This document shows, one piece after another, positions 13,775 to 63,689 of a stretch of DNA of 64,000 nucleotides. The stretch comes from Oasisia sp. SBJ-2009 (taxonomy: Eukaryota > Annelida > Polychaeta > Sabellida > Siboglinidae): NCBI GenBank assembly GCA_964017155.1, contig OZ024864.1, positions 31,569,184 through 31,633,183 of the forward strand. The letters run 5' to 3'. Position 1 is the stretch's first letter. Each line of letters opens with the position of its first letter. The notes under the pieces were generated by a model. That model was not told where the DNA came from and searched no databases. It worked only from the letters and a program-made list of their open reading frames with translations. Position numbers and translations under genes: made by a program.

Positions 13775-14399
13775 AGCGCTTACAACCTTTAAAAGTTAAC
13801 ATAATCTCATCAATTTGACTTTATCTCAGCAGAACTATGATGGTAGCAACTAAGATACGACATCTGGCTCATGTATATACCAGTTATATCCTGTTTTGTG
13901 ACCAGATATGCTTTTAAAATGTTGATTTTAACCCATTAACTTGACCTTTGACCTATATGGTCAACCTGAAGGGTAACGAAATAATATGTATTTGATTGGG
14001 AATAATCACAATCATCGAGACGGACATAAAAATCCAGTTTCTAGCTCATTTCGATCGAGAGTTACGGCTTATTGTGTTTCTGCAGTCGACAGTCGTCGTG
14101 GATGAGCGGCCATGTTGGATTTATCATCAAATATGGCGTCAAATCGTAAAATGGATAGGTCAGGCGTGTCGGGAATGTCAATTTTAGGCGGAATTGATAC
14201 CAAGTTTGGCTATCAAGCCCTTCTAGATCCAAAGTTATAGATGAAAACCTGGTCAGCGGCGGCCATTTTGGATTTCACGCTCCAGTGACCTTATGCCACA
14301 GATTTTCAAAAAGCACCTCCTGGATTGTTGAAAGACATGGTATGTAGAATACAAATCAAAAGAATTTTTTTTTACGGGCCTATATGGCAGAGTCTGGAC
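13758..14399 (-). repeat. Right long terminal inverted repeat
   Basis: Inverted copy of 10014-10670. It ends at the TA next to the 14410 TIR element. Confidence 0.85.
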
Positions 14400-14409
14400 T
14401 AAGATCGCG

Positions 14410-14510
14410 TAGCCTCGGTTACTCAGCCTCCGTGAGGTGGCAGCACTTTTAAGCCCCTCAACTTCTCGGCTTAGTTCCGCAGCCGACCGACAGTCGGTTA
14501 AGCAAGACTA
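14410..14510 (-). mobile_element. TIR element, 9-bp TSD family, copy 2 (101-bp deletion derivative)
   Basis: Both termini of the family are kept (TAGCCTCGGTTACTC and, inverted, TAGTCTTGCTTAACCGA), but almost all internal sequence is gone. The flanks AAGATCGCG (14401-14409) and CAGATCGCG (14511-14519) match at 8 of 9 positions, as expected for an aged 9 bp duplication. Confidence 0.85.
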
Positions 14511-14519
14511 CAGATCGCG

Positions 14520-15070
14520 TAGCCTTTACTTTGTAAACGTTGACACACATTGGAGCATTTGGCTCTCCTGAGTAAGTAACCAAGTAACACAATGTCAACA
14601 TGAGCAGTTCTGACCCAATACCACAGGTGGTGGCTGTTGGCATGTAGCATGATTATGTTTGACAGTAAAATCAGGTCGGACCGAAGTCCAAAGGGTCAGG
14701 GAGGGTCCACACTAAAAGGCGGATCACGAACGGGCGGACCACGCGGAAACGGCGGAAGACATTATTACTACCAATCTTTGTTCCATATTTACAAGCTTTG
14801 TTGTTGTTTGCGCGTGCGATCGTAAATACTGGACACTTTTATTATTTTTTACTAACAATTCTAAATGTAATACCTGAATTGCATTTATAAAATCTTTTAG
14901 TATGATTGTAAACAATAACTAAATTGTCTAAAACATCAAATAAACGGCAAACACATCAAACAAATGACTGTAAACAGTTCTCCATGACGTGACAGGTTCC
15001 AAGTGATGGTGTCCTGACAGTGATGTTTGTTTATGTTGTAGCCCAGTTACCTTTCTGTTGTATTAGTGTC
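14520..15070 (+). promoter_or_regulatory. MAN2C1: Upstream region of MAN2C1
   Basis: This ~550 bp leads to the MAN2C1 start codon. It has a GC-rich patch (about 14690-14755) and no clear TATA box at a sensible distance. The transcription start and 5' UTR exons cannot be fixed from sequence. Confidence 0.35.
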
Positions 15071-54362
<39,292 letters not shown>

Positions 54363-54946
54363 ACCGATTCATATGGCTATTTTATAGTGTATCTGGCCAT
54401 ATTGTGTCTACAGTATGTCGCCAGTGCCTGGCTGCTACTTCCAGTCAATGCTAAGATCAGCAGCCACCTGGCGGGGATGACGTGCAACTACAGACTCTTG
54501 CTAGATCTCGCCATGTCGCATACACATACAAAGACGCTGCTGTTGCAGACGAACGTCTTATTTCGATACTGAAAGGCATTCCTGACGTTCCCATGGCCTT
54601 TAAATAGGATATAAAATATAACACAATGTGTCGAACTAACTACATGAGGCGAAAAAGGCCGTGACAAATTTAGGGCAAGTTCTGCATGGAATGTAAGTTT
54701 TTCAACTTGTTTACATCTTGTGCCTATACACTATAGTGATTGTAGTGGAGCCTGACATCACATCATTAACGATGGTGCCTCATAACAGTCATGTCAACTG
54801 TTGGTTATGTGACAGTGGACAAGGCATTTAAAAATGTTGCCTTATTATTGCATTTTCATTAATACTTAAAACAAATTATCCATAATATTACTTATGATCT
54901 ACACTGTGAAAATATAGAATTGTTATGAAGTTTTATTTTTTATTAA

Positions 54947-54952
54947 AATAAA
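54947..54952 (+). terminator. MAN2C1: Poly(A) signal AATAAA of MAN2C1
   Basis: AATAAA about 585 bp after the stop codon, followed by TGTAGTGTGCTTTTTATT, a plausible downstream U/GU element. 3' UTR 54363 to about 54970 is otherwise unremarkable. Confidence 0.65.
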
Positions 54953-54970
54953 GATCTCTGAAAATACTGT

Positions 54971-56449
54971 AGTGTGCTTTTTATTTAAAACAATTACCGT
55001 GTATTGACAAATGTGTTATTTTAAATAGATTTTATTAACAAATTTACACATACAGGATAAATTGTTTGTTATATCAGTCAGGGATATGCCCAGATACATT
55101 ATTGTATGTGTACTTGGTTACATACATTTGCTATAAATGTAACTGATTAATATTTTGAAATTATTCTATACTGTAATTGATTTTTTCATTAATTTGAAAA
55201 ATGATAATCAGTTAGTTTTCTAGCATACTTTATGTAAGCTGCGTTTTATATAAACGAAAATTGTAAACCATATGCATTATTACACACGTTAGCTAATGTT
55301 TAAAACCAACTTGATATGAGATCCAGTGTGCTGTCTATATGATGGTGGGTTATCTTTATTCTAGTGGGCTATCTTTATTCTGGTGGGCAGTATATTTTGG
55401 AGGGTTATCTTTCTTCTGGTGGGCTGTCTATATTCGTCTATATTCCAGTGGGCTATCTTTATTCTCTTTCTTTTGCTCTCTCTCTCTTGCTCTTTCTCTC
55501 TGTCTTTCTCTCCTCTCCCTTCTTGGAAATCACCAGCTCTTCTCCACCAATCACGTCTCTCGCACCCTTCTCATCCAGTTCCTGTCTTGGAGCCAACCAA
55601 ACATGACATGTTAGATGGAAGACTCCAACTTTCCTATAATAGCAGTCTTTGAAGCATGACAACTCCCATGTCTTGATATCGCCACTGCAGTCCTCAGCAT
55701 ATTCTACGCTGACCTCAAGTAGAGTTATTACTGTTGCACTTAACTTGATGACCTGGCAGAACTCTGATGCAATCAGATGATGCTGCCAGCGAGTAACATT
55801 TTATCTCTATTCTACTGCCCACATGTAGGTCTTATATCATAGTTGTTTGGGTTGCATATTAATTCCTGTTTGTTTGGCAACCAAGGTGCTGGCCATTTAT
55901 GAAGAAAGCATTAATATTCCTGCATATATACATTGATACATACACAAACTTGACGACGATAGTTTGATGCATTTCACAGAAGTTACAAAAGCAGCTGAAC
56001 TTATTAAATAGAATCAATGCGTGTGCACACATGTAATGTTTGCATAAAGAACACCAGCAGGATGTGAACCTGCCACACACAACACTGAATCGATATTTTA
56101 TAATGTATATCATCTGACAGGAATTATTAATTATAATTATTAAAAATCTAAAAACTATGCACAAATTCACTTTTCTGGATAACACTGCTAACTTTTAATC
56201 ATGGACATGAAGCAGTTGGGAAAGAGAAAGGGGACTCCGTCTCCTAGATCTTGCAGACAATCAACTTCCGAAAAACATACATTATATGTATATCAATGTC
56301 TTTACTAACAAGTAATTCCGCAAAACTGCTAGGGTGATACGTGTCTGACAGAGGAAGAAGACACAATCTTGAGTCACGAACAACATCCTTGACGTATGTG
56401 GCGTAATCAAAGACCTAGAGAATAGCAAGCATTGTAATACAGACTCACA
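54971..56449. other. Intergenic, mostly unrecognised
   Basis: Short irregular repeats of GTGGGCTATCTTTATTC (55345-55465) followed by a CTCTTTCT-rich stretch. No gene recognised. Confidence 0.5.
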
Positions 56450-56607
56450 GGAGCCCTATTGGAATGAAGGAAACGAAAGTACCAGAAGAACAATGGATTA
56501 AGAAGCAGTGTGACTCTATATAGAAAGGACTGGCTTGGTCTAACAGCAAGCAAGACTTGAACACACTGAAGATCCATAAGAAGCCGCGACAAACAGAACG
56601 TCAGGCA
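56450..56607 (+). pseudogene. Possible RTE-type LINE remnant
   Basis: EEQWIKKQCDSI, stop, then KGLAWSNSKQDLNTLKIHKK resembles the linker between endonuclease and RT in RTE-group elements (W....C..I..G....NSK.....LK.L). Short and interrupted. Confidence 0.4.
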
Positions 56608-58660
56608 TAGAATATCAAGCATGTGCAGCGAATGCCGATATCACAAAGAGAATGTTGTCAGGGACTATAAGAGTATTCAACCCTACAAGTATTCACCACT
56701 ACACCATCATGTTGCGGACTGAACGGTCCCCACAGGGAGTTCCAGACTCACTATCTAATTTGAGGGAACAAATGGAAAGTGGAAGAAGCGACTCGTCACC
56801 TTTCAGTAGAGAAGTCACCATGAACAAACAACATTCCAACGCAGCTGCTCAAATAGGGTGGTGGATTAGTTACTGCATTGAAAGTCATTGGTCAGAAAAT
56901 GTATGACTTCAAACAGTAGCCAATAGAATGGACACAATCCCATTGTGCCAGTACCTAAGAAATGACATTTCAGGAAGTGCCCAACTAGCCGATCAAGATC
57001 CAACTGTGCTGCTTTCCTGAATTGGCCGACACATTTGTTTTCTTCGATCTCGGTTGTATGGGTGGGTTATTGGCTTAACAAGCCAGTTAATAAAACATAT
57101 GTTTGGTTTTGGTTACAAGGGTAAAATATTTCTTTGCTGGTGGGTGGAAAAACTAAAACAGTGTTTTTCTCAAACATAATATGTTCAGTTGCATACCTTC
57201 GGGTTGATTAATTCACACATTCAAGAGGAATGTTATTGTTTTATGTCGTTACATAGAAACAATATTTTAAACAAAGAGGAAATAAATTCAAGTGTTACCG
57301 TAAAGTAAGTCACGTGATCGTAGGGTATAAAAGGAGCTCCGCGCCATTTTAGCTTCCCACTTGAATTCAGCACGAGTACAAGGTAGAACACTTATCGCTT
57401 ACATTATTGAACTGTTTTATTACTTGAAATTATTGCTATATCCTGCATTAATTGTGATTAGATTGTATACTAATCTCTTGTTCCCACCCACCTACCCCGT
57501 CTACACCTGGGGGATTCAATTAGGTTTGGTGAAAAAATTACATCACTGACGCTTGATGAGCAGGATATACAATGCGGTGTTCTATGTCATAATGCTGTGT
57601 TTGATAATTGTAGGGATTACTGTATTCAAAATAGGGGTTTTGGGGCGCTATGACGCTTTCCCCTTCTGCATAAGGATTTGGTTACAGTGTTCTTCCACCT
57701 GCGTGTGGTTGGTTTCCCTCACCTTTGCTTGTAGTCAAATGTTTAGAATTATATAGGCTAAGGCTCAATTTGTATATTGTATTCGATTATGTATATATGT
57801 TATTTTCAATGTTGGCTTAATACAAAGCTCTGGTACAAACAAACATCTGACTTGTCATTTTCAGCAAACTAGCCATGATTCCGAGTCATTAAGTCAACAA
57901 TATCAGCAGGAGCACTGTCCCACATAAATGTATTTGTTGTTGCAGGTAGTCACTGTGGCAGCAATACACATATTTGTTCTGCTCAAAACGACGTGGCTCA
58001 TGAACCGTACTAAATTCACATCGATGAATGTTGTAGTGATGTTCTCTGGTACAAATTAAAACTTGCGTAAATGCACACTACTAATTTTGTTTGTTTTCGG
58101 GTCTTAGGGCTAATGGTTGATGGAATAGGGAATGAATAGTGATAGAGAAAGAGGCAGAAGTACTGATCGATTTCAGAATCACGGCCTGCCCCACCACGAA
58201 TATTTACAGAAGAGAAGAAACAAAAAACAATTCTTAAGTTCTGCAATATATTTATTTGATCAAAGATCAAAAGCGTCAGGCAATAGGTTTATCACTACAA
58301 TTGAGCACAATAAACCATTTCACGTTGATTCAAATTGAACACATCACATAATCAAGTGGACAAACGACACATCATCATTACGTTATAAAATGTCACTAGA
58401 TATATTACGTTCAGGTTAACATGAGTGTTCTTGACAGTCTGCATACATCCATCCATGTTCTTGCTTCCGTTGCATCTGCAAGACAGGTTTACGTGTTTCT
58501 GCGTAGACAGAACAATAACAATGTTTGGTACAACTGGAAGAAGTGTATATGTATTTGTGTATGCATGTACAGGATGTATGCATCAATGTATGTATGCATG
58601 TATGTATGTATGTATGTAAAAGGTGTATGTATGTATCCATGTATATATGAATGTATGCAT
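56608..58660. other. Intergenic, possible TATA promoter/LTR segment
   Basis: Apart from the TATA-like site at 57326 I see no supported feature. Unrelated frames of 60-84 codons show no domain. Confidence 0.4.
57326..57331 (+). promoter_or_regulatory. TATA-box-like site
   Basis: GGGTATAAAAGGAGCTCC followed about 40 bp later by TTCAGCACGAG. It looks like a core promoter, either of a short unknown transcript or of a solo LTR; no matching LTR ends or gene were found. Confidence 0.3.
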
Positions 58661-58795
58661 GTGTTTGCCAGTTCCCTCGGTTGTATGAATGAGTATCTGG
58701 CTATAGGCTATGGTGGGTGTTTTGTGGAAATAGTCGTCGCGCATTAATTGCAACTTCCCTGGAGATGGATATATATATATATATATATATATATT
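58560..58795. repeat. (GTAT)n, SINE fragment and (AT)n
   Basis: GTAT tetramers (58585-58660), then a SINE-like piece (TTGTATGAATGAGTATCTGG, 58679) and (AT)n (58770-58792), next to the 3' end of the LINE. Confidence 0.75.
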
Positions 58796-59132
58796 GAATT
58801 GAATTGAATTGAACTTTATTTCGGTCACAACAACAACAACATACAAACATAAGCATAAACATGATTATAAAATGTAACCGTGGAGATCCTCTAGAAACCC
58901 CTAGGGGCTTATATCGAGGACCACCAAGAACATACAACTTTATGGACATTATTATAAAAGTAAACTAAACATATAAAAATAAATAAATATCATTATCATG
59001 AATGATAATATTAGAATACTACAACTACTAATATTACTATTACTAAGTACTTAAATAAGTCTAAAAATAAATACAAGTAATGATAAATAATAAAATAATA
59101 CTATAACTACGTTACATAATCCTTATATATGC

Positions 59133-61862
59133 CTAAGATACATATCCCATCAGTAATAACTCCTTTAGCTTACCTTTAAATTGTTTTATTGTTCTAAGCT
59201 TTCTTATATGTTGAGGTAGTGTATTCCAGAAGACTGGACCAGAATAATTTATTGTAAACTTTCTGTTGTTTGTTCTTATGTTTTGAATGTAAAACCCATT
59301 AAAATTTCTAAGATTATGGTTATGAATGTTTTCTGTTAGTTTAAGCATAGAAGTCAAGTTGTCTGGGAGTTGATCATTTACGGATTTATACATAAAAATC
59401 CCTAATTGATGTTTATATATATCACTTAACTTTAACAGTTTTAATTTTGAAAATAATGGATCTGTATGTGATGTATATTGTGATTTTGTAATTATCCTTA
59501 TTGCTCTCTTCTGTAATATCTTTATTTTTTTTAAATGAATTGTGTATGTATTTGACCATAACAGGACACAATATTGCAGATGAGGTAATATTAATGAATA
59601 GTATAAAGTCTTCATGGTGTACAATGGGAGAAAATATTTTAATTTATTTAGCATTCCTACATTTCGTGCAATTTTTTTGGCTAAATTATTAATATGGATT
59701 TTCCAGCTCAAATGTTCATCTATGTATATTCCTAGACATTTTGTAAACTTGACTTGTTTTATTTTGTTACCATTTATTATTATTTCAGCATTGTCTGTGT
59801 TATAAATTTTCCCTTTTGGTGTGAATATTATGAAATTTGATTTTTTAACATTTAATGTTAGTTTATTAGTATTAAACCAAATTGCAATTTTATGTAGTTC
59901 AATATTCACTTCTTCTATGAGAGTGTGGAAATGTGTGTGTGCATGGAACAAACTAGTATCATCTGCAAACAGTATAGGCTTAAGAATGTTTGATACATTT
60001 ACAATATCATTTATATATATGATAAAAAGTAATGGGCCTAATATGGATCCCTGGGGAACACCACAAGTTATCTTCATGTATTCAGATTCTGTGTTATTAT
60101 ACAACACATATTGTGCTCTATCGCTAAGGTAACTTTTGAACCATTCGCAAGCTATGCCTCTTATCCCATAGCACTGAAGTTTTTTTAATAAGATGTTATG
60201 GTCTATTGTGTCAAAAGCCTTACTAAGATCAAGAAATATGCCTATATTATGATTTTTTTGATCAATGTTGCTTGATATTTTATCTACCAAGTCAATCATT
60301 GCCATATAAGTAGAGTAATTTCCCCTAAATCCATATTGTTTATTTGATAGTATGTTATATTCAGCTAGGAAATTATTAATCCTATTGTACATTAGGCGCT
60401 CTAGTATTTTTGATAGGCATGGAAGAATCGAAATAGGTCTGTAATTTGTAAACAGTTCAGGGTTTTCACTTTTGTATAACGGAATTACTTTAGCAATCTT
60501 CAACTTTCTTGGAACAATACCCATAGTGAATGAATTATTGAAGATGTGAGCTAGTTGATTTGCAATTTGTGGTATAACATGTTGAATAATGTTAGGGTCC
60601 ACGTTGTCATAACCTCCAGACTTTTTGGAATTGTTACTATGCAGTATGTTAATTATTTCAGTGGGACAAGTTGGTGTACAGAAAAAGTTTGCTGGATTGT
60701 TATTTATATAATGTGTAGGGTCATGTACTGTTTGAGTTAGTTTTGCATTAAGATTTTGGCCTATATTTGTAAAGTATTTATTAAATTCATTCACTATTTC
60801 GTTTTTATCTATACAACAGTTTCCTTCTGTTGTTATAAATTTATTGTACACTGCAGATTTTTTTTTAGTGCTCTTTAGAACTTCATTAATGGTATTCCAT
60901 GTTTTTTTGCAGTCATTTTTATATAGGTCAAATTTATTTTTAAAGTATGACTTTTTGGAAGTTCTTATTACATGTGTCAGTTTATTTTTAAATCTTTTAT
61001 AAATATGTTCATTTTCAATTGTCGGATTACATTTATATTTTTTGTATAGGCGGTTTTTTTCCTTTGTGGATGTTACAATACCTTTAGTGAGCCAATCATT
61101 ATTGTGCGGTCTTATTTTGATTTTTTTCCATGGTAGGCATTCATTAATGTGGGAATTTAGTAATCCAATGAATGTATCATACGAAGAGTTAGGGTTTGTG
61201 TCATTATATACCTCTTCCCAGTTTGCATTTTTTAATTTTGCATTTAATTTAGCAATGTTATTTGCATTGTTTGCACGTTTGAATATATATTTATTTTTTG
61301 GGTAATATGTTAAGCCTATATTATAGAAATTAAATATTGGGAAGTGATCTGATATATCATCATATAGAATGCCCGATTTAATGGGATACTCATGAATGTT
61401 AGTTATGATATTGTCTATGAGAGTTGCTGATTGTTGAGCGATTCTGGTTGGTTTGCTAATTGTTGGATAGAACATATTTGCAAACATATTTTGTACAAAG
61501 TCTGCTGTTAAATTATTAGTGTCATTTGTTAATAGGTCAATATTAAAGTCAGCCATGAGTATGCATTTCTTTCTTTCATTCGAGATAGTTCTTAGCAGAT
61601 CATTAAAATGTACATTAAAAATGTTTATGTTTGTGTCAGGAGGTCTATAAATGGTTCCAATAATAACACATACATTATTAATTTCAATTTCTATAAATAT
61701 AGATTCAAATGAATAATTGTCAGAGTTAATACTTAAATCATTTCTTTCCTTAAAGCGTAAACTATTTGAAACGTACATACCAACTCCTCCACCTCTTTTT
61801 TTTGTTCTCGGATTTGACAGTAATATGTAATCAGGTATGTTATAAATATCAGTATTTTCCAT
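59133..61862 (-). CDS. LINE ORF2: endonuclease + reverse transcriptase (909 codons)
   Basis: ORF2 of a non-LTR retrotransposon. It encodes an apurinic-like endonuclease that nicks target DNA and a reverse transcriptase that copies the LINE RNA there. Endonuclease motifs are GIIGTIYRPP-like (about 67-75), MADFN (103-107) and SDHFPIF (171-177). RT motifs are YRPISILP (474-481), FLDLSKAFDTIDH (543-555, with D545), GVPQGSILGPLLF (601-613) and FADD (632-635). The C-terminal GPVFWNTLPQHIRKL block follows. The first Met (61862) is not the true start: the frame continues upstream through LTETWLKD, and an N-terminal piece (MAATVNNDDNFNIDDIVEDH) lies in another frame from 62125, implying a frameshift near 61980. 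Apart from that the RT and endonuclease are open, suggesting recent insertion. Confidence 0.95.
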   Translation of the reverse strand: MENTDIYNIPDYILLSNPRTKKRGGGVGMYVSNSLRFKERNDLSINSDNYSFESIFIEIEINNVCVIIGTIYRPPDTNINIFNVHFNDLLRTISNERKKCILMADFNIDLLTNDTNNLTADFVQNMFANMFYPTISKPTRIAQQSATLIDNIITNIHEYPIKSGILYDDISDHFPIFNFYNIGLTYYPKNKYIFKRANNANNIAKLNAKLKNANWEEVYNDTNPNSSYDTFIGLLNSHINECLPWKKIKIRPHNNDWLTKGIVTSTKEKNRLYKKYKCNPTIENEHIYKRFKNKLTHVIRTSKKSYFKNKFDLYKNDCKKTWNTINEVLKSTKKKSAVYNKFITTEGNCCIDKNEIVNEFNKYFTNIGQNLNAKLTQTVHDPTHYINNNPANFFCTPTCPTEIINILHSNNSKKSGGYDNVDPNIIQHVIPQIANQLAHIFNNSFTMGIVPRKLKIAKVIPLYKSENPELFTNYRPISILPCLSKILERLMYNRINNFLAEYNILSNKQYGFRGNYSTYMAMIDLVDKISSNIDQKNHNIGIFLDLSKAFDTIDHNILLKKLQCYGIRGIACEWFKSYLSDRAQYVLYNNTESEYMKITCGVPQGSILGPLLFIIYINDIVNVSNILKPILFADDTSLFHAHTHFHTLIEEVNIELHKIAIWFNTNKLTLNVKKSNFIIFTPKGKIYNTDNAEIIINGNKIKQVKFTKCLGIYIDEHLSWKIHINNLAKKIARNVGMLNKLKYFLPLYTMKTLYYSLILPHLQYCVLLWSNTYTIHLKKIKILQKRAIRIITKSQYTSHTDPLFSKLKLLKLSDIYKHQLGIFMYKSVNDQLPDNLTSMLKLTENIHNHNLRNFNGFYIQNIRTNNRKFTINYSGPVFWNTLPQHIRKLRTIKQFKGKLKELLLMGYVS

Positions 61863-61979
61863 GTCCTTTAACCAGGTCTCGGTTAATCCTATACAATCAA
61901 AATTGCAATTTAAAGATTTTATACTACTTTCAAGTTTGTCAAAAAATTTTGATAGGCTTAATTTATTGATAATGTTGAG

Positions 61980-62125
61980 AAAGTATTTACTTTACACTGT
62001 AATTCTTGTAACTCAGAGTCAGTATAATAAATGCATTCATTCAAGCAGTTTTGTAAATTTGTTAAATGGTCTTCAACTATATCATCGATATTAAAATTGT
62101 CATCATTATTTACAGTAGCAGCCAT
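61980..62125 (-). pseudogene. N-terminal part of LINE ORF2, out of frame
   Basis: From ATG at 62125: MAATVNNDDNFNIDDIVEDH and about 30 further codons to VNTF. A small deletion or insertion near 61980 disconnects it from LSKFFDKLESSIKSLNC in the main frame. Confidence 0.65.
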
Positions 62126-62511
62126 GGCTACATGAATTTACTACTACACAAGTGTCATTCATTAGTCATTTCAGCGCTTGCTCATTGATCTAACCCTGTC
62201 CAGGTCACCATCCGTTTGTATGGTTTCTTTGTTTCCGTTTGTGAGCAGGCAGATGATTCGGCCATCTATTGTCCACGTTGACGTCTGATATATATCAATG
62301 TTAAATCACAATCAACAAGGATAAGCCATTGCGATGGAGTGGACAACGCAACCATACAACACAGAGACAAGTAGAGGATATCTGGATTCACAGAGGAATA
62401 CATATAGTTATTATCGTCATCGTCGTTATAGTGTTCCGTGTTTGGGCGAATGCTTCAGCATGGTCTTTCTACATCTGCCCAACTTGCGCTAACCTCTGCC
62501 AAGTGGTGCCC
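62126..62511 (+). other. Unrecognised; short hydrophobic open frame
   Basis: The frame 62329-62520 includes HIVIIVIVVIVFRVW, a possible membrane segment, then CPTCANLC. No start context or homolog known to me. Confidence 0.3.
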
Positions 62512-62520
62512 GTACAGTAG

Positions 62521-63115
62521 TAGTCTCGCTTAACCGACTGTCGGTCGGCTGCGGAACTACGCCGAGAAGACAGTCTGGTGACATTTGCCGGCTTTTGTTT
62601 GGTATCCGCGTGATCTATAAAATGCTGCCACCTCACGGACACTGCCGTAATATTTTTTTTATAAACAACTGCAAATTTGTATTTCTATTTATTTTGGGTT
62701 AATATAAGTTTAATTTTTAATAGTTTTTATAATACAGCATTATTTGATCAAAAGGTTTCCTTATTTAATTTGTATGCTATCCGTGTCGGGCTAGACAATG
62801 CTGCCACCTCACGGATACTGGTTAATCCTGCCGTAATTCTTATTTTATAAACAACGGTAAATTTGAATTTTTACTTACTGTTGTGTTAATATAAGTTCAA
62901 TGGTGAATACTTTTCAAATGATATTATTATCTTGTAAAACTATATCGTTATTTAAATTTTTATTTCATAGTTGGCCTGAGAGCCAATCAGCGTCTCTACC
63001 CTATTCTGGGGTAAGGCTGCCCGGATGTAGAAACTTAAGCATATATACTGTCCCAGGCGTAGTTGAGGGGGCTTAAAAGTGCTGCCACCTCACGGAGTCT
63101 GGGTAACCGAGGCTA
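62521..63115 (+). mobile_element. TIR element, 9-bp TSD family, copy 4
   Basis: 595 bp from TAGTCTCGCTTAACCGACTG to GGGTAACCGAGGCTA, flanked by a perfect 9 bp duplication GTACAGTAG (62512-62520 and 63116-63124). GCTGCCACCTCACGGA occurs three times inside. Longest copy of the family in the window. Confidence 0.95.
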
Positions 63116-63146
63116 GTACAGTAGTCGTCAAGGTCGTGTCTTGATC

Positions 63147-63315
63147 GACTCACAGGTCTTCCTCTGAATGATGTATTTGATACAAGTCCATATGCAGTGA
63201 ATCTCGTAAGATCCAATTTGGAAGCTGCTCCCGGCTCCATGCCCCTCGTGGCGATAATTCCAGTACACGGGCTGAGCAAAAACCTGACCCTCATTAACCT
63301 ATCGGCCCTTCCGTA
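63147..63315 (+). CDS. Possible terminal coding exon, unknown gene
   Basis: The frame after a CTCACAG acceptor-like site reads LPLNDVFDTSPYAVNLVRSN then LEAAPGSMPLVAIIPVHGLS and KNLTLINLSALP, stop at about 63315. Composition is protein-like and mixed-codon, unlike the neighbouring repeats. No family recognised; could also be a retroelement fragment. An opposite-strand 73-codon frame overlaps it. Confidence 0.3.
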
Positions 63316-63685
63316 GACAACAAGTAATAATGAAATGTTTTATAATCTTCAAAATTAACTAACTGTAATTACTTGTATGTTGGGAGATAGGTTCAACATG
63401 TATTGATATGGCATTGTTTTATCATTGCCGTTTATATAGTGTTAAAAGTTAGTATGGCTTTGATTATGTAAATTTAACGTCACTAACGGTTTGACAAAAA
63501 CAAAATTTCGACCACAATATATAAAAACTTATATAATAAGTGCAAAGCATATATAAAACTTTGCAGATTTTCAATATTTGTTATAGATACAGTGATTAAA
63601 AAAAACAGAACAGCGTTTCATCCGCATGTAGTTAAGGTGCTGGCGTTGAATGCCAGTGTTTACGCGGTTAGCCGCCCTCTACTCT
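63316..63685. other. Non-coding, nothing recognised
   Basis: AT-rich; no feature seen. Confidence 0.5.
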
Positions 63686-63689
63686 TATG

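Larger units (their letters stand above)
10014..14399. mobile_element. 4.4-kb element with ~640-bp terminal inverted repeats
   Basis: 10014-10670 and 13758-14399 are reverse complements for about 640 bp with scattered differences. Termini are GTCCTGGCTCTGCCATATAG and its inverted partner, each next to TA (10012-10013 and 14400-14401), which fits a TA target duplication. The ~3.1 kb interior carries a decayed minus-strand gene. The arms are too long for ordinary mariner elements. I can name no superfamily with confidence. Confidence 0.8.
58793..62125 (-). mobile_element. CR1/Jockey-group LINE, nearly full length
   Basis: The element runs on the minus strand from the ATG at 62125 to its 3' end at about 58793. 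The 3' end is AATAAAGTTCAA extended as TTCAA pentamers instead of poly(A), as in CR1-like elements. The 3' UTR shares ATAAGCCCCTAGGGG with the truncated copy at 23533-24222. No separate ORF1 is visible upstream of 62125. Confidence 0.93.
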
